Source: Paenibacillus sp. FSL R5-0490
Lineage (GTDB): Bacteria > Bacillota > Bacilli > Bacillales > Cytobacillaceae
DNA length: 64,000 bases
Direction of reading: 5' to 3'
NCBI RefSeq assembly: GCF_001956215.1
Contig: NZ_MRTQ01000022.1
Coordinates: forward strand, 22,256 to 86,255
The position numbers and the translations under genes were made by a program. Position 1 is the first letter of the stretch. Every line of letters starts with the position of its first letter. Under the pieces are notes generated by a model, which saw only the letters and a program-made list of their open reading frames with translations, was not told the origin of the DNA and searched no databases. Below are positions 55,136 to 62,370 of this stretch, one piece after another.

Positions 55136-55885
55136 ATGAAAAGCAAAACAGGGGTATTACTGGGGCGTTTAATGCGCAATATTATGCGCAGTCCGGATAC
55201 AATGATTACGGTGGCGATTACGCCGATTATGATGATGCTGCTGTTTGTTTATGTATTTGGAGGCTCCATAGAAACAGGCACTGACAACTACGTCAATTAT
55301 TTATTGCCGGGAATTTTACTGATGGCTATTGCATCCGGCGTCGCTTACACTTCATTGCGGCTGTTTAACGATGTAAAGAACGGGCTGATGGCTCGTTTCA
55401 TTACCATGCCTATCAAGCGCTCATCGGTATTGTGGGCTCACGTGTTGACTTCGCTTGTTTCCAATGCGCTTACTGTCGTGGTGGTTATCCTTGTTGCCCT
55501 CTTGATAGGCTTCCGTTCCAATGCTGATATCCTCGATTGGCTTGCCGTAGCCGGGATACTCGGGCTGTTTACGCTGGCACTGACGTGGATTGCGGTCATT
55601 CCTGGATTGACAGCAAAATCTATGGAAGGGGCGACTGCCTACTCGTACCCGCTGATTTTCCTGCCGTTTATCAGTTCGGCCTTTGTCCCTACCGATACCA
55701 TGCCCAAAATTGTTCGTGCGTTTGCTGAGAACCAGCCCGTGACTTCAATCGTGAATGCAATTCGTACACTCTTGTATGAAGGGTCTGTTGGCAATGATAT
55801 CTGGATCGCGCTTTCCTGGTGCATCGGCATCATGGTCATCGGTTACTTCTTCGCCACTAAAGCATTTAAACGCCAATTAGGGTAA
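55136..55885 (+). CDS. ABC-2 type permease (DrrB-like)
   Basis: 249 residues, six membrane helices (TVAITPIMMMLLFVYVFGG; VNYLLPGILLMAIASGVAYT; C-terminal AFKRQLG). ABC-2 permease of daunorubicin-exporter type. Starts right after the ATPase stop with GGAGG. Probable export of a drug or hydrophobic compound, controlled by the PadR regulator. Confidence 0.9.
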   Translation: MKSKTGVLLGRLMRNIMRSPDTMITVAITPIMMMLLFVYVFGGSIETGTDNYVNYLLPGILLMAIASGVAYTSLRLFNDVKNGLMARFITMPIKRSSVLWAHVLTSLVSNALTVVVVILVALLIGFRSNADILDWLAVAGILGLFTLALTWIAVIPGLTAKSMEGATAYSYPLIFLPFISSAFVPTDTMPKIVRAFAENQPVTSIVNAIRTLLYEGSVGNDIWIALSWCIGIMVIGYFFATKAFKRQLG

Positions 55886-55942
55886 GTACACAATTATCTA
55901 TGATTAAGTAAAGGTTATTCGCTATGGAGCTACACACAAAAT

Positions 55943-55974
55943 AGACCTTGAATGGCAGATAGCCATACAAGGTC
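55943..55974. terminator. Bidirectional hairpin, cassette 3' flank copy 1
   Basis: AGACCTTG and CAAGGTCT arms with inner ATGGC/GCCAT. Together with the following GTCTGTTGATATTGATCTC it repeats at 61160-61205, downstream of another immunity gene. Confidence 0.7.
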
Positions 55975-55989
55975 TGTTGATATTGATCT

Positions 55990-56090
55990 CTAGATAAAAT
56001 TATTTTTGTTCCTTATACGCAAGGCAATCTCCACTACTTCCTCTGGAGAAAAGTCCTCATCATTCCAAAAAATTAAGTCACTAAAAAATA
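55990..56090 (-). pseudogene. 3' remnant of an immunity-like gene
   Basis: About 33 codons ending at TAG (55990-55992) and reading FFSDLIFWNDEDFSPEEVVE onward to NNFI. The 5' part is gone: the frame runs straight into the palindromic element at 56091. Family unidentified; the position and 3' flank match the immunity gene at 61210. Confidence 0.55.
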
Positions 56091-56140
56091 GTGCCTGACC
56101 CCAGGCACTTTAAAGCGGTATTCTAGTTGGGGTCAGGCAC
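56091..56140. repeat. Palindromic element copy d
   Basis: GTGCCTGACCCC and GGGGTCAGGCAC as perfect 12-bp ends, with GGCACTTTAAAGCGGTATTC in the middle. It abuts the truncated 5' end of the immunity remnant. Confidence 0.88.
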
Positions 56141-56247
56141 CGGTTGTACTCTATAACTTTAGAGGGTGCTGTTATTTATTTGCGTATAATTTCGTCAACT
56201 TAATGGCAGTAATGCTAAGCCCAGGTATAAAGTATTCTCATTACAAT

Positions 56248-56811
56248 TTAGTCTTTTAGTAAATCTTCATCTAAAAATAATTCGATATCATCTAAATTTA
56301 CATTTTGCTCTCGGTGATGAGGGGTAAATTTTAATATGAATTCTTCAAAAGAATTTGCTATGAGATAAACATATTCTTTTCCATCTTTAGAAACTTCTCC
56401 TTCATGATACCAATAGTAAATTTTACCTCTATATCGACCATTTATTCCTATACATAATAAATCTCCCCCATCTGCATCTGCAATAGGCATCAATTCTTTC
56501 CCTAAAACATCTTTGTAGGTTTTAATAACCGATTCAATATTATAGTTATCATCTGTAATACCATAAAAACCACCAATGGAATCAAAACCATCCTTGTGAG
56601 TGACGGGCGTAATTTCAATTGGCTTATACATTATATTATCTTTTATAAAACTTCCTCCATATTCAAGTAAAAACTCTTTATAATCTGATGGTAAATCTAC
56701 ACCATACAAATTTTCAATCATATGAATAGATTTATAGGCATCTTTCTTTTGGGAAACTGCTATTTCTGTGTCTATTATTTTAGTTAGTGCACTCTTTAAT
56801 TTTTGATTCAT
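56248..56811 (-). CDS. SMI1/KNR4-type immunity protein
   Basis: 187 residues. SUKH-1/SMI1 pattern: MIENLYGVDLPSDYKEFLLEYGGS, GDLLCIGINGRYRGKIYYWYHEGEV and ANSFEEFILKF. These proteins bind and block nuclease toxins. It starts 5 bases after the orphan HNH-type toxin stop, so it is the cognate antitoxin. Likely cytoplasmic. Confidence 0.88.
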   Translation of the reverse strand: MNQKLKSALTKIIDTEIAVSQKKDAYKSIHMIENLYGVDLPSDYKEFLLEYGGSFIKDNIMYKPIEITPVTHKDGFDSIGGFYGITDDNYNIESVIKTYKDVLGKELMPIADADGGDLLCIGINGRYRGKIYYWYHEGEVSKDGKEYVYLIANSFEEFILKFTPHHREQNVNLDDIELFLDEDLLKD

Positions 56812-56816
56812 TTTTA

Positions 56817-58283
56817 TTATCCTCCTCTTAAATCAGACGCTGAACCAATATGAGGTATATTTCCATGCAAATCTGTTGGGATTAATTCAATTTCAGTAGT
56901 ACTTTTATGATGAGGGGTTAATCCTTTTTCTTTTAACCAAACCTTTGCCTGATTCATTGATTTATATCCTTTCAATTGCATAATTTTTTCATAAACCAAA
57001 TTAAAGTCATTTTTTGACCCATCTAACATACCTTCTTTAAATTTTATGGATCCTTTACTCCATGGCGTGAAATTAGGTCTACCATCAAGGAATTCTACAC
57101 CCTCACCATTAGTTACCTTATTAACTTCTGGCTTATCTGAATACCATGTTCCATTTCCAGGTTCTCCTACCCATTTTCCATTTGTTCTAGGCACCCTTGT
57201 TTTGGGCTTACCTAAACCCTTAACTCCAAATGCTTTCTCCGTTAACATCTTGATCTTCGTCAACGGGTCATATAGAACATTATAAGGCACCGGCCCCTGA
57301 GCAAGTCCACCTCCTGCCAGAGCAGGTGTCTGAACTGGCGTATAAATCGACTTCTTCCCTTTACCAGCCTGGCGAACCGTCTTGGCAATGGTTCCAGCTT
57401 TCCCAATCCCCTTATCCCCCAGAATGCCAATTCCAAGGGAAGTCAGGCCATAGGTAAAGAAGGCTGTCCGGCTCTTGGCGTCCCCATTTACAACATCCTG
57501 CTCCCATGCGCTGGAGACAGCGGACCATATATACTTCGGCATATCCAGAGCCTGGCTTACTTTTCCGATAGGGTCATTTATAATGCCCAAATAAAATTCC
57601 TGGTGCTTCCTTTGATTTTCGAGCAGCTGGTCACGGTTAAACAGCAACAACTCACTGCCTAAAAACAGCGGACTGAACGGGCCCATGATGGTTCTGCCCA
57701 GCTCATAAGTTGACTTCAGTCCATCCCATGTATCCCCTACGGCTTTGGATGCCCCTTCAATAGCTCCTTCAGCTATATCCTGAAGAATGCTTTGCCCGCT
57801 TTCTGGATTGGGATTCGATATTTCCACGTGGAAATCCTTCCAGTTGAGAGATTTAGGCTGGTATTGGGCCAGAGATAAGCTGCCGCTTTGGAACATGCCC
57901 GCGATTTTTTGGATGTATTGGTTCATGTGGGATAGATCTTGCAGGAGAGGGTCCAGTGCAGCCGTTTCCCGATGGTCGAAGTCCTCTAGTTTCTCAACGG
58001 TTTGGCGGCTTGAGTCCTCAGCGCTCTTTGTTGCCTGGATAAATCGGCCATCCTCCAGCCGCGGAAGCGCAACAATATCGCTAACGGACTTCATGATCCC
58101 ATTCGCTTCCTCTGTCAGCTCAGCAGTGATCTGAAGAGTATTTTTCAGTCCCTGTTTGAGCTCATGCTCCAGGAATTCCTGGCGGATAAAGCCTGAAGGG
58201 GAGGGTTCAATGTCCTGCAATGAACCTATAAAACTTTTTAAATAGGATTGATACTCGTCAATCCAGGATTCAAGGAATTGCAA
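56817..58283 (-). pseudogene. 5'-truncated LXG toxin with C-terminal HNH/Endo VII-like nuclease domain (orphan module)
   Basis: 488 codons read openly from TTG 58283, but there is no ribosome site and the frame begins in mid-LXG domain (QFLESWIDEYQSYLKSF), immediately after a palindromic element. The intact relative at 63513 has 65 more N-terminal residues. About 1-245 LXG coil, about 250-350 hydrophobic pre-toxin region, junction GVKGLGKP at 353-360, and a variable toxin domain ending LTPHHKSTTEIELIPTDLHG and IPHIGSASDLR, whose HH (458-459), LH and PH residues suggest a His-Me-finger (HNH/Endo VII) nuclease. Probably not expressed or exported as is; it can serve as a donor for recombination. 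Its immunity gene is intact. Confidence 0.8.
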
Positions 58284-58292
58284 GTAAAAAAA

Positions 58293-58337
58293 GTGCCTGA
58301 CCCCCTACACTCTAGCGTTAGTCGGGGGCAGGCACCT
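58293..58337. repeat. Palindromic element copy e
   Basis: GTGCCTGACCCCC ... GGGGGCAGGCACC, diverged in the middle, lying directly at the truncated 5' end of the orphan LXG toxin. Confidence 0.82.
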
Positions 58338-58405
58338 GTGTTTTTATAATACAGATCTTTAAATACAATTAATTTAAATTAAACTACTTGAGGCTGAGGT
58401 TATAA

Positions 58406-58867
58406 TCATATTTCTTTTAATACTTCATCTACAGAATTGCCAAAGATGTTTGGATCTTCCTTTTTTATATCATTCAATAAGTTTATTATTGTTTCTTTTG
58501 TCTTGATATCTACTTTAGATAGTGTTTCTCCGTATAAACTTCTTACTTGGTCATTATTTAGAATTCTGTAATGTAAAATTTCCATCCATTCTCTTGCTCT
58601 ATCAATAACACTTGGGACTGCTTTTGCTATAAAGTATAAACCTTCTTCAATATTTTCTTTATATAGATGTTCTATCCCATGCACTAAGCCAAACATTATT
58701 TCATATTGTTCAGTATCATCGTCAAATCCCATACATAAGTCGGTAATTACTGACGTATCTCCTAAGCCAATTAGATTGCTTAGCGCTCCTTCAAAATTAG
58801 ATATTTCTTTTTGAGATTGAAGAAATCTATTTGTGTAAATCTTTGTTAATTCCAATTTTATGTCCAT
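58406..58867 (-). CDS. Imm30-like immunity protein
   Basis: 153 residues, all-helical: EQYEIMFGLVHGIEHLYKENIEEGLYFI and WMEILHYRILNN, the pattern of the Imm30 family. ATG 58867 with GGGTGGAA is preferred to an upstream reading to 58960. Its cognate toxin is not beside it: the neighbour on one side is a truncated toxin with its own SMI1 gene, so this looks like an orphan immunity gene. Confidence 0.7.
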   Translation of the reverse strand: MDIKLELTKIYTNRFLQSQKEISNFEGALSNLIGLGDTSVITDLCMGFDDDTEQYEIMFGLVHGIEHLYKENIEEGLYFIAKAVPSVIDRAREWMEILHYRILNNDQVRSLYGETLSKVDIKTKETIINLLNDIKKEDPNIFGNSVDEVLKEI

Positions 58868-58969
58868 ACATTCCACCCACTCACTTATTGAATAGCTCAG
58901 GATATAAATCCCTATTCTTTCTAATAGTATGTAGAAGTATTTCAGGTGTATATACACCATCCTTCATGT

Positions 58970-59224
58970 ACCCCGGCTTAACTGAAATCAAATTAAATAA
59001 CCATACCTACTTATGACGGTTCATCCAATTTCATTGGTTAAATATATGAATATACTTAAAATTCTATTTATTATGTATAATATTACCATAGAGAGAAAAG
59101 TTTAATGGATACTACCATGATTAAAAGTGTTGGACAAATTGGAATACCTGTAAAAGATATAAATAGGGCATTGGATTTTTATAAGGAAAAACTAGGACTC
59201 TCTCTATTATTTAACACGGATAGT
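58970..59224. repeat. 255-bp direct repeat, copy 1
   Basis: Nearly identical (3 differences noted by eye) to 63664-63918, offset exactly 4694 bp. It spans the promoter region and first 40 codons of the VOC-family gene. Confidence 0.93.
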
Positions 59225-59482
59225 ATGGCATTCTTTGAATGCGATGGCTTACGGCTGATGTTATCACTACCTGAAAAAGATGAATTCGCCCATTCAAGTG
59301 CAGTTATTTATTTTCAAGTAACTAATATTAAAGATACTTATGAGCGATTAGTAAGTAAAGAAGTTATCTTTATCGATGAACCACATGTTGTAGCGAAAAT
59401 GGGACAAACAGAAACATGGATGGTATTTTTTAAAGATACAGAAGATAATACTCATGCATTAATGAGTGAAGTACAAGAATAA
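59105..59482 (+). CDS. VOC family protein (glyoxalase/bleomycin-resistance fold)
   Basis: 125 residues: QIGIPVKDINRALDFYKEKLGL, FFECDGLRLMLS and a C-terminal AKMGQTETWMVFFKDTEDNTHALMSE. One VOC module, so it would dimerise; metal-ligand positions (Gln10, Glu/His) are plausible. Substrate unknown. Only plus-strand gene inside the toxin locus. Its 5' part is duplicated at the window end. Confidence 0.82.
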   Translation: MDTTMIKSVGQIGIPVKDINRALDFYKEKLGLSLLFNTDSMAFFECDGLRLMLSLPEKDEFAHSSAVIYFQVTNIKDTYERLVSKEVIFIDEPHVVAKMGQTETWMVFFKDTEDNTHALMSEVQE

Positions 59483-59556
59483 GAAAACCAATAGGAAACC
59501 ATCTCAATAACCAACGATCTCCTTCATTTTAAATTCGCCTTTTTTGAAAAAAAAAC

Positions 59557-59610
59557 GTGCCTGACCCCCGGCACTTTAAAACGATAGTATAGTTGGGGTC
59601 AGGCACCTGT
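59557..59610. repeat. Palindromic element copy f
   Basis: GTGCCTGACCCCCGGCAC, TTTAAAACGATAGTATAG, then TTGGGGTCAGGCACCTGT with flanking A and T tracts, between convergent gene ends. Confidence 0.88.
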
Positions 59611-59629
59611 TTTTTGACTGTTGTGAGTA

Positions 59630-60052
59630 TTAATACTTTATGAAATTAAATTTATTCTCCTTATAATCAGTAGTTGTCCTTAAAAATTCTATACTTATTC
59701 TGTCAACTTTTATTTCAATATATTTATCCATCAATTCAGGATAGTCAGAGAAATACTCATCGTCGTCAGTAAAAACTACTCCTGCATCAATATTATCTTC
59801 ATGTAACAAACCTCTTATATAATACTCATAACCCAAACCAATACGTTCTATTTCTTTCTTCTCTCCCTGGATTTCACGAATCATTAACTCATTTAAAATA
59901 GTAAACCCTATTGTTACAGGGTAACTTTTTCCTACTTCAATTTTATAAGGACAAATAAAAGCAAATCCTGTAAATTTAATACCCTTGATCTCAATTGTCA
60001 CTTCTTCCTCAATTTGTGGGTCTAGCCTTTTAACGAGAGCCGTATATACCAT
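59630..60052 (-). CDS. Probable immunity protein of the BECR-like toxin fragment
   Basis: 140 residues, beta-rich: TIEIKGIKFTGFAFICPYKI, GYEYYIRGLLHEDNIDAGVV, YIEIKVDRISIEFLRTT. I do not recognise the family. It lies 17 bases after the toxin-fragment stop on the same strand, the normal place for a cognate immunity gene. RBS GAAGTGAGG. Confidence 0.65.
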   Translation of the reverse strand: MVYTALVKRLDPQIEEEVTIEIKGIKFTGFAFICPYKIEVGKSYPVTIGFTILNELMIREIQGEKKEIERIGLGYEYYIRGLLHEDNIDAGVVFTDDDEYFSDYPELMDKYIEIKVDRISIEFLRTTTDYKENKFNFIKY

Positions 60053-60069
60053 ATATAAATCCTCACTTC

Positions 60070-60474
60070 CTACTCTGCTGGATTAATCACTGGAATATTT
60101 TCACCATTAATGGTCTTCCAGATCTTTTTGCCACTCTGAGTCTGGTAGGTCGTAATATCTCCTTTATTATTAGTACCTACAAATTCAAACTTTGCTTTAC
60201 CATTTTTGTTATTTCCCATAAACTTGATATATCCTGTCCTAATTTCACCTTTATTTTCATACTTGACCTTTATGCCATTATTAATAACCTCTTTTGCACC
60301 TTCAAGATACTCGTCGGCATTTTTATATAATCCATCAAATTCCTTCCCATGCTTATCAAAATGTCCTTCTAGTTTACCACGATCTGCAAAATCTGAAGGG
60401 CTTTTACCCGTACCCTTAACCCCAAACACATCATCAGTCACTGTCTTAATCTTCTTCAACGGATCATTAACAAA
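60070..60474 (-). pseudogene. Orphan toxin C-terminus, BECR-fold RNase-like
   Basis: About 135 codons; the upstream LXG part is missing and the frame starts next to a palindromic element at the pre-toxin junction (LFVNDPLKKIKTVTDDVFGV then KGTGKS). The toxin part has HFDKHGKEFDGLYKNADEYLEGA and ends TTYQTQSGKKIWKTING: the His-rich helix and Thr/Tyr-Thr strand typical of BECR (barnase-EndoU-colicin E5/D-RelE) RNases. No ribosome site before the first usable TTG, so it is a silent cassette. Its junction is nearly identical in DNA to that of the toxin at 63513. Confidence 0.78.
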
Positions 60475-60479
60475 AAGTG

Positions 60480-60529
60480 GTGCCTGACCCCCGGCACTTT
60501 AAAGCGGTAGTATAGTTGGGGTCAGGCAC
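60480..60529. repeat. Palindromic element copy g
   Basis: GTGCCTGACCCCCGGCACTT ... TTGGGGTCAGGCACC, joining the truncated 5' end of the BECR toxin fragment on one side to a truncated gene on the other. Confidence 0.9.
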
Positions 60530-60538
60530 CTGTATCCT

Positions 60539-60768
60539 GGAACTTCACCAATCTGTATGACAGCAGGTGATTTTTATCTTGGCAGCCAGGATAAACAAAT
60601 AGGTGAAGTGATGGATGTGCCTATTATATGCATAACTCAAACTTTGCCTATTGGGAGCACATGCAAATTGTCATTGATGTAATAGACGGGATAGGCAATT
60701 CTTTTTCACTAGAAAGCTTGAAAGATAAATCCTTCGTCATCCGTTCTAACAAATTGATTGCTGAATAA
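60539..60768 (+). pseudogene. Frameshifted immunity-like gene remnant
   Basis: From the edge of the palindromic element the plus strand reads MTAGDFYLGSQDKQIGEVMD, then shifts frame near 60625 to MHNSNFAYWEHMQIVIDVID ... KSFVIRSNKLIAE, stop at 60766. No start region remains. A clear terminator follows. Family unidentified; size and context suggest an immunity or accessory protein. Confidence 0.55.
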
Positions 60769-60775
60769 TAAAGAA

Positions 60776-60819
60776 ACACCTTTCGCTCATAATTTAAATA
60801 AAGCGAGAGGTGTTTTTTT
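60776..60819 (+). terminator. Terminator after the remnant
   Basis: ACACCTTTCGCT and AGCGAGAGGTGT arms (11 of 12 paired) followed by TTTTTTT. Confidence 0.85.
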
Positions 60820-60829
60820 ATGAATGTAT

Positions 60830-60901
60830 TTAAACTGAATTTTTCCTGCAGAATGATTAATCTGGACCGAGCTTACCTGTCCTTAAGTAAATAAAGGTTA
60901 G
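60830..60901. repeat. 72-bp repeat, copy 1
   Basis: Matches 61656-61728; the last 41 bases (from TCTGGACCGAGCTTACCTGT to AAAGGTTAG) are identical. Shared flank of two toxin-immunity modules. Confidence 0.8.
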
Positions 60902-60922
60902 TAAAATCTTCTATTAATAACT

Positions 60923-61042
60923 CTAAAATAAAATCTTATTTATTAATTCTTGATCTACCTGATTATCGAACTCTTCAAAAGATCTTATTACTGAATACTC
61001 CACCATTTGTTTAAAGAAATTTCCTTTTTCATCAAACTTCAT
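60923..61042 (-). pseudogene. Short minus-strand gene remnant
   Basis: 40 codons ATG to TAG (KFDEKGNFFKQMVEYSVIRS, FEEFDNQVDQELINKILF) without a ribosome site; probably the tail of a lost toxin or immunity gene. Just beyond, the plus strand keeps another fragment (PEWCDPCCKKCAEEIKIGWD) cut by the next palindromic element. Confidence 0.4.
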
Positions 61043-61121
61043 GACAATATTTCACCAGAGTGGTGTGACCCGTGCTGCAAGAAATGTGCTGAAGAAATAA
61101 AAATAGGCTGGGATAGAAAAA

Positions 61122-61151
61122 GGGGCCTGATGTATAGTTAGGGTCAGGCAC
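61122..61151. repeat. Palindromic element copy h (deleted centre)
   Basis: GGGGCCTGATG, then TATAGTTAGGGTCAGGCACC: a 30-bp internal-deletion version of the element. Confidence 0.75.
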
Positions 61152-61159
61152 CTGTTTTT

Positions 61160-61205
61160 CTTTGAATGGCAGATGGCCATTCAAGGTCTGTTTATTTTGA
61201 TCTCA
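61160..61205. terminator. Bidirectional hairpin, cassette 3' flank copy 2
   Basis: TTGAATGG and CCATTCAA arms, then AAGGTCTGTTTATTTTGATC; the same flank as at 55943. It follows the stop of the immunity gene at 61210. Confidence 0.7.
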
Positions 61206-61209
61206 CTAT

Positions 61210-61545
61210 TCAACCTTTGAATATTTCTGGAATCTTCTCTCTCCATATCAATAACAGCTCTATAAATTCCTCCGTTTCAATTTTATTTTGAGTAGGTTCA
61301 TCAATCCGATAATGATGTTCAGCTACTGTCACATCTTTCTTGATATTTACACTCGTAGCATTCAAAGTAATTTCAAAGTCTTCATATACCCCTTCTAAAA
61401 CTTTCTTAATGTATCCTATATACTCATCCACTTCTTCTTCTGTTGAAATATCCTGAATAAAATCCGAGAAAATACTTATTTCTTCCGGCAATACTATTCC
61501 TAAATCACCAAATGGGTCTTTCTTAAATTCAAATGGATATCTCAT
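61210..61545 (-). CDS. Probable immunity protein (111 residues)
   Basis: Acidic protein: FGDLGIVLPEEISIFSDFIQ, YIKKVLEGVYEDFEITLNAT, VAEHHYRIDEPTQ, LLIWREKIPEIFKG. The overall pattern resembles Bacillus immunity proteins encoded after LXG/YeeF-type toxins, but I cannot name the family. No toxin directly upstream, so it is another orphan. No strong ribosome site is visible. Confidence 0.6.
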   Translation of the reverse strand: MRYPFEFKKDPFGDLGIVLPEEISIFSDFIQDISTEEEVDEYIGYIKKVLEGVYEDFEITLNATSVNIKKDVTVAEHHYRIDEPTQNKIETEEFIELLLIWREKIPEIFKG

Positions 61546-61599
61546 ATCCCTGAATCACCTTCTATATTATTTTTTATATAATGGATATGCCGGAAAAAG

Positions 61600-61649
61600 G
61601 AGCCTGACCCTCAGCCCTTTAATGCGGTAGTATAGTTGGGGTCAGGCAC
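61600..61649. repeat. Palindromic element copy i
   Basis: GAGCCTGACCCTCAGCCC, TTTAATGCGGTAGTATAG, then TTGGGGTCAGGCACCTGT, upstream of the immunity gene at 61210. Confidence 0.85.
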
Positions 61650-61655
61650 CTGTTG

Positions 61656-61728
61656 TTAAACCTGAATTTTTGCGGCAGAAAGATCTTTCTGGACCGAGCT
61701 TACCTGTCCTTAAGTAAATAAAGGTTAG
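61656..61728. repeat. 72-bp repeat, copy 2
   Basis: Second copy of the flank repeat described at 60830. The rest of 61729-61926 holds a weak hairpin (AGGTGAGCTA / TAGCCCACCT) and no gene I can recognise. Confidence 0.8.
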
Positions 61729-61926
61729 CCTAACAAAACAAAAGGTGAGCTAACATCTTCTGTAGCCCACCTGTGAATGATTTAATTCCTTAAATCCTAT
61801 ACCTATTATTTCATTAATTTTTGATAGCTGGTTAAAGGTGATTTCATTACTGTACTGACAAGGGTTCAGTCCCAGTTGACATCAAGTGCAATTGATTCAT
61901 AAGTATCCCTTGCACCTCATTGTTTT

Positions 61927-62355
61927 TTACCAGTTATCAATTCCTTCTTGAAATATGTCTATTACATAGTCCTCAAATGTATTATACCTTGGGTGTAAAT
62001 CTGTCCCCGCCCTTTCCCAACTAAATACTCTTTCATCTTTAATATCTGCACTATACATACATCTAACAAATTCTCCCGAGTCCTCTAAAACAATTAAGTT
62101 CAAACCCAACCCTAATTTTCTCCATCTCTCTGTTGCATCAACTACAGATGCTCCTAAATTCCCCTGGACACCTTCAAGCTCGACTCCACATATTCCTCCC
62201 GAACCATATTTTTTTATAAAATTGCGGTAACTTCGAGGAAGTTTAACTTTAAGTCTTTCTTCAGCCTTATTAATATATTCTTCTGATACTTCTCCAAAAA
62301 AATCATCTTCTTCACCATAATTTTCGATCATCTTTATAATTCTTTCATCCATCAA
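61927..62355 (-). CDS. SMI1/KNR4-type immunity protein
   Basis: 142 residues. SUKH/SMI1 pattern: INKAEERLKVKLPRSYRNFIKKYGSGGICG, GEFVRCMYSADIKDERVFSWERAG, YNTFEDYVIDIF. It starts 15 bases after the stop of the LXG-LHH toxin and is its likely antitoxin. Clearly different in sequence from the SMI1 protein at 56248, as expected for different toxins. RBS AGGAGTGAG. Confidence 0.88.
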   Translation of the reverse strand: MMDERIIKMIENYGEEDDFFGEVSEEYINKAEERLKVKLPRSYRNFIKKYGSGGICGVELEGVQGNLGASVVDATERWRKLGLGLNLIVLEDSGEFVRCMYSADIKDERVFSWERAGTDLHPRYNTFEDYVIDIFQEGIDNW

Positions 62356-62370
62356 ATAAACTCACTCCTA

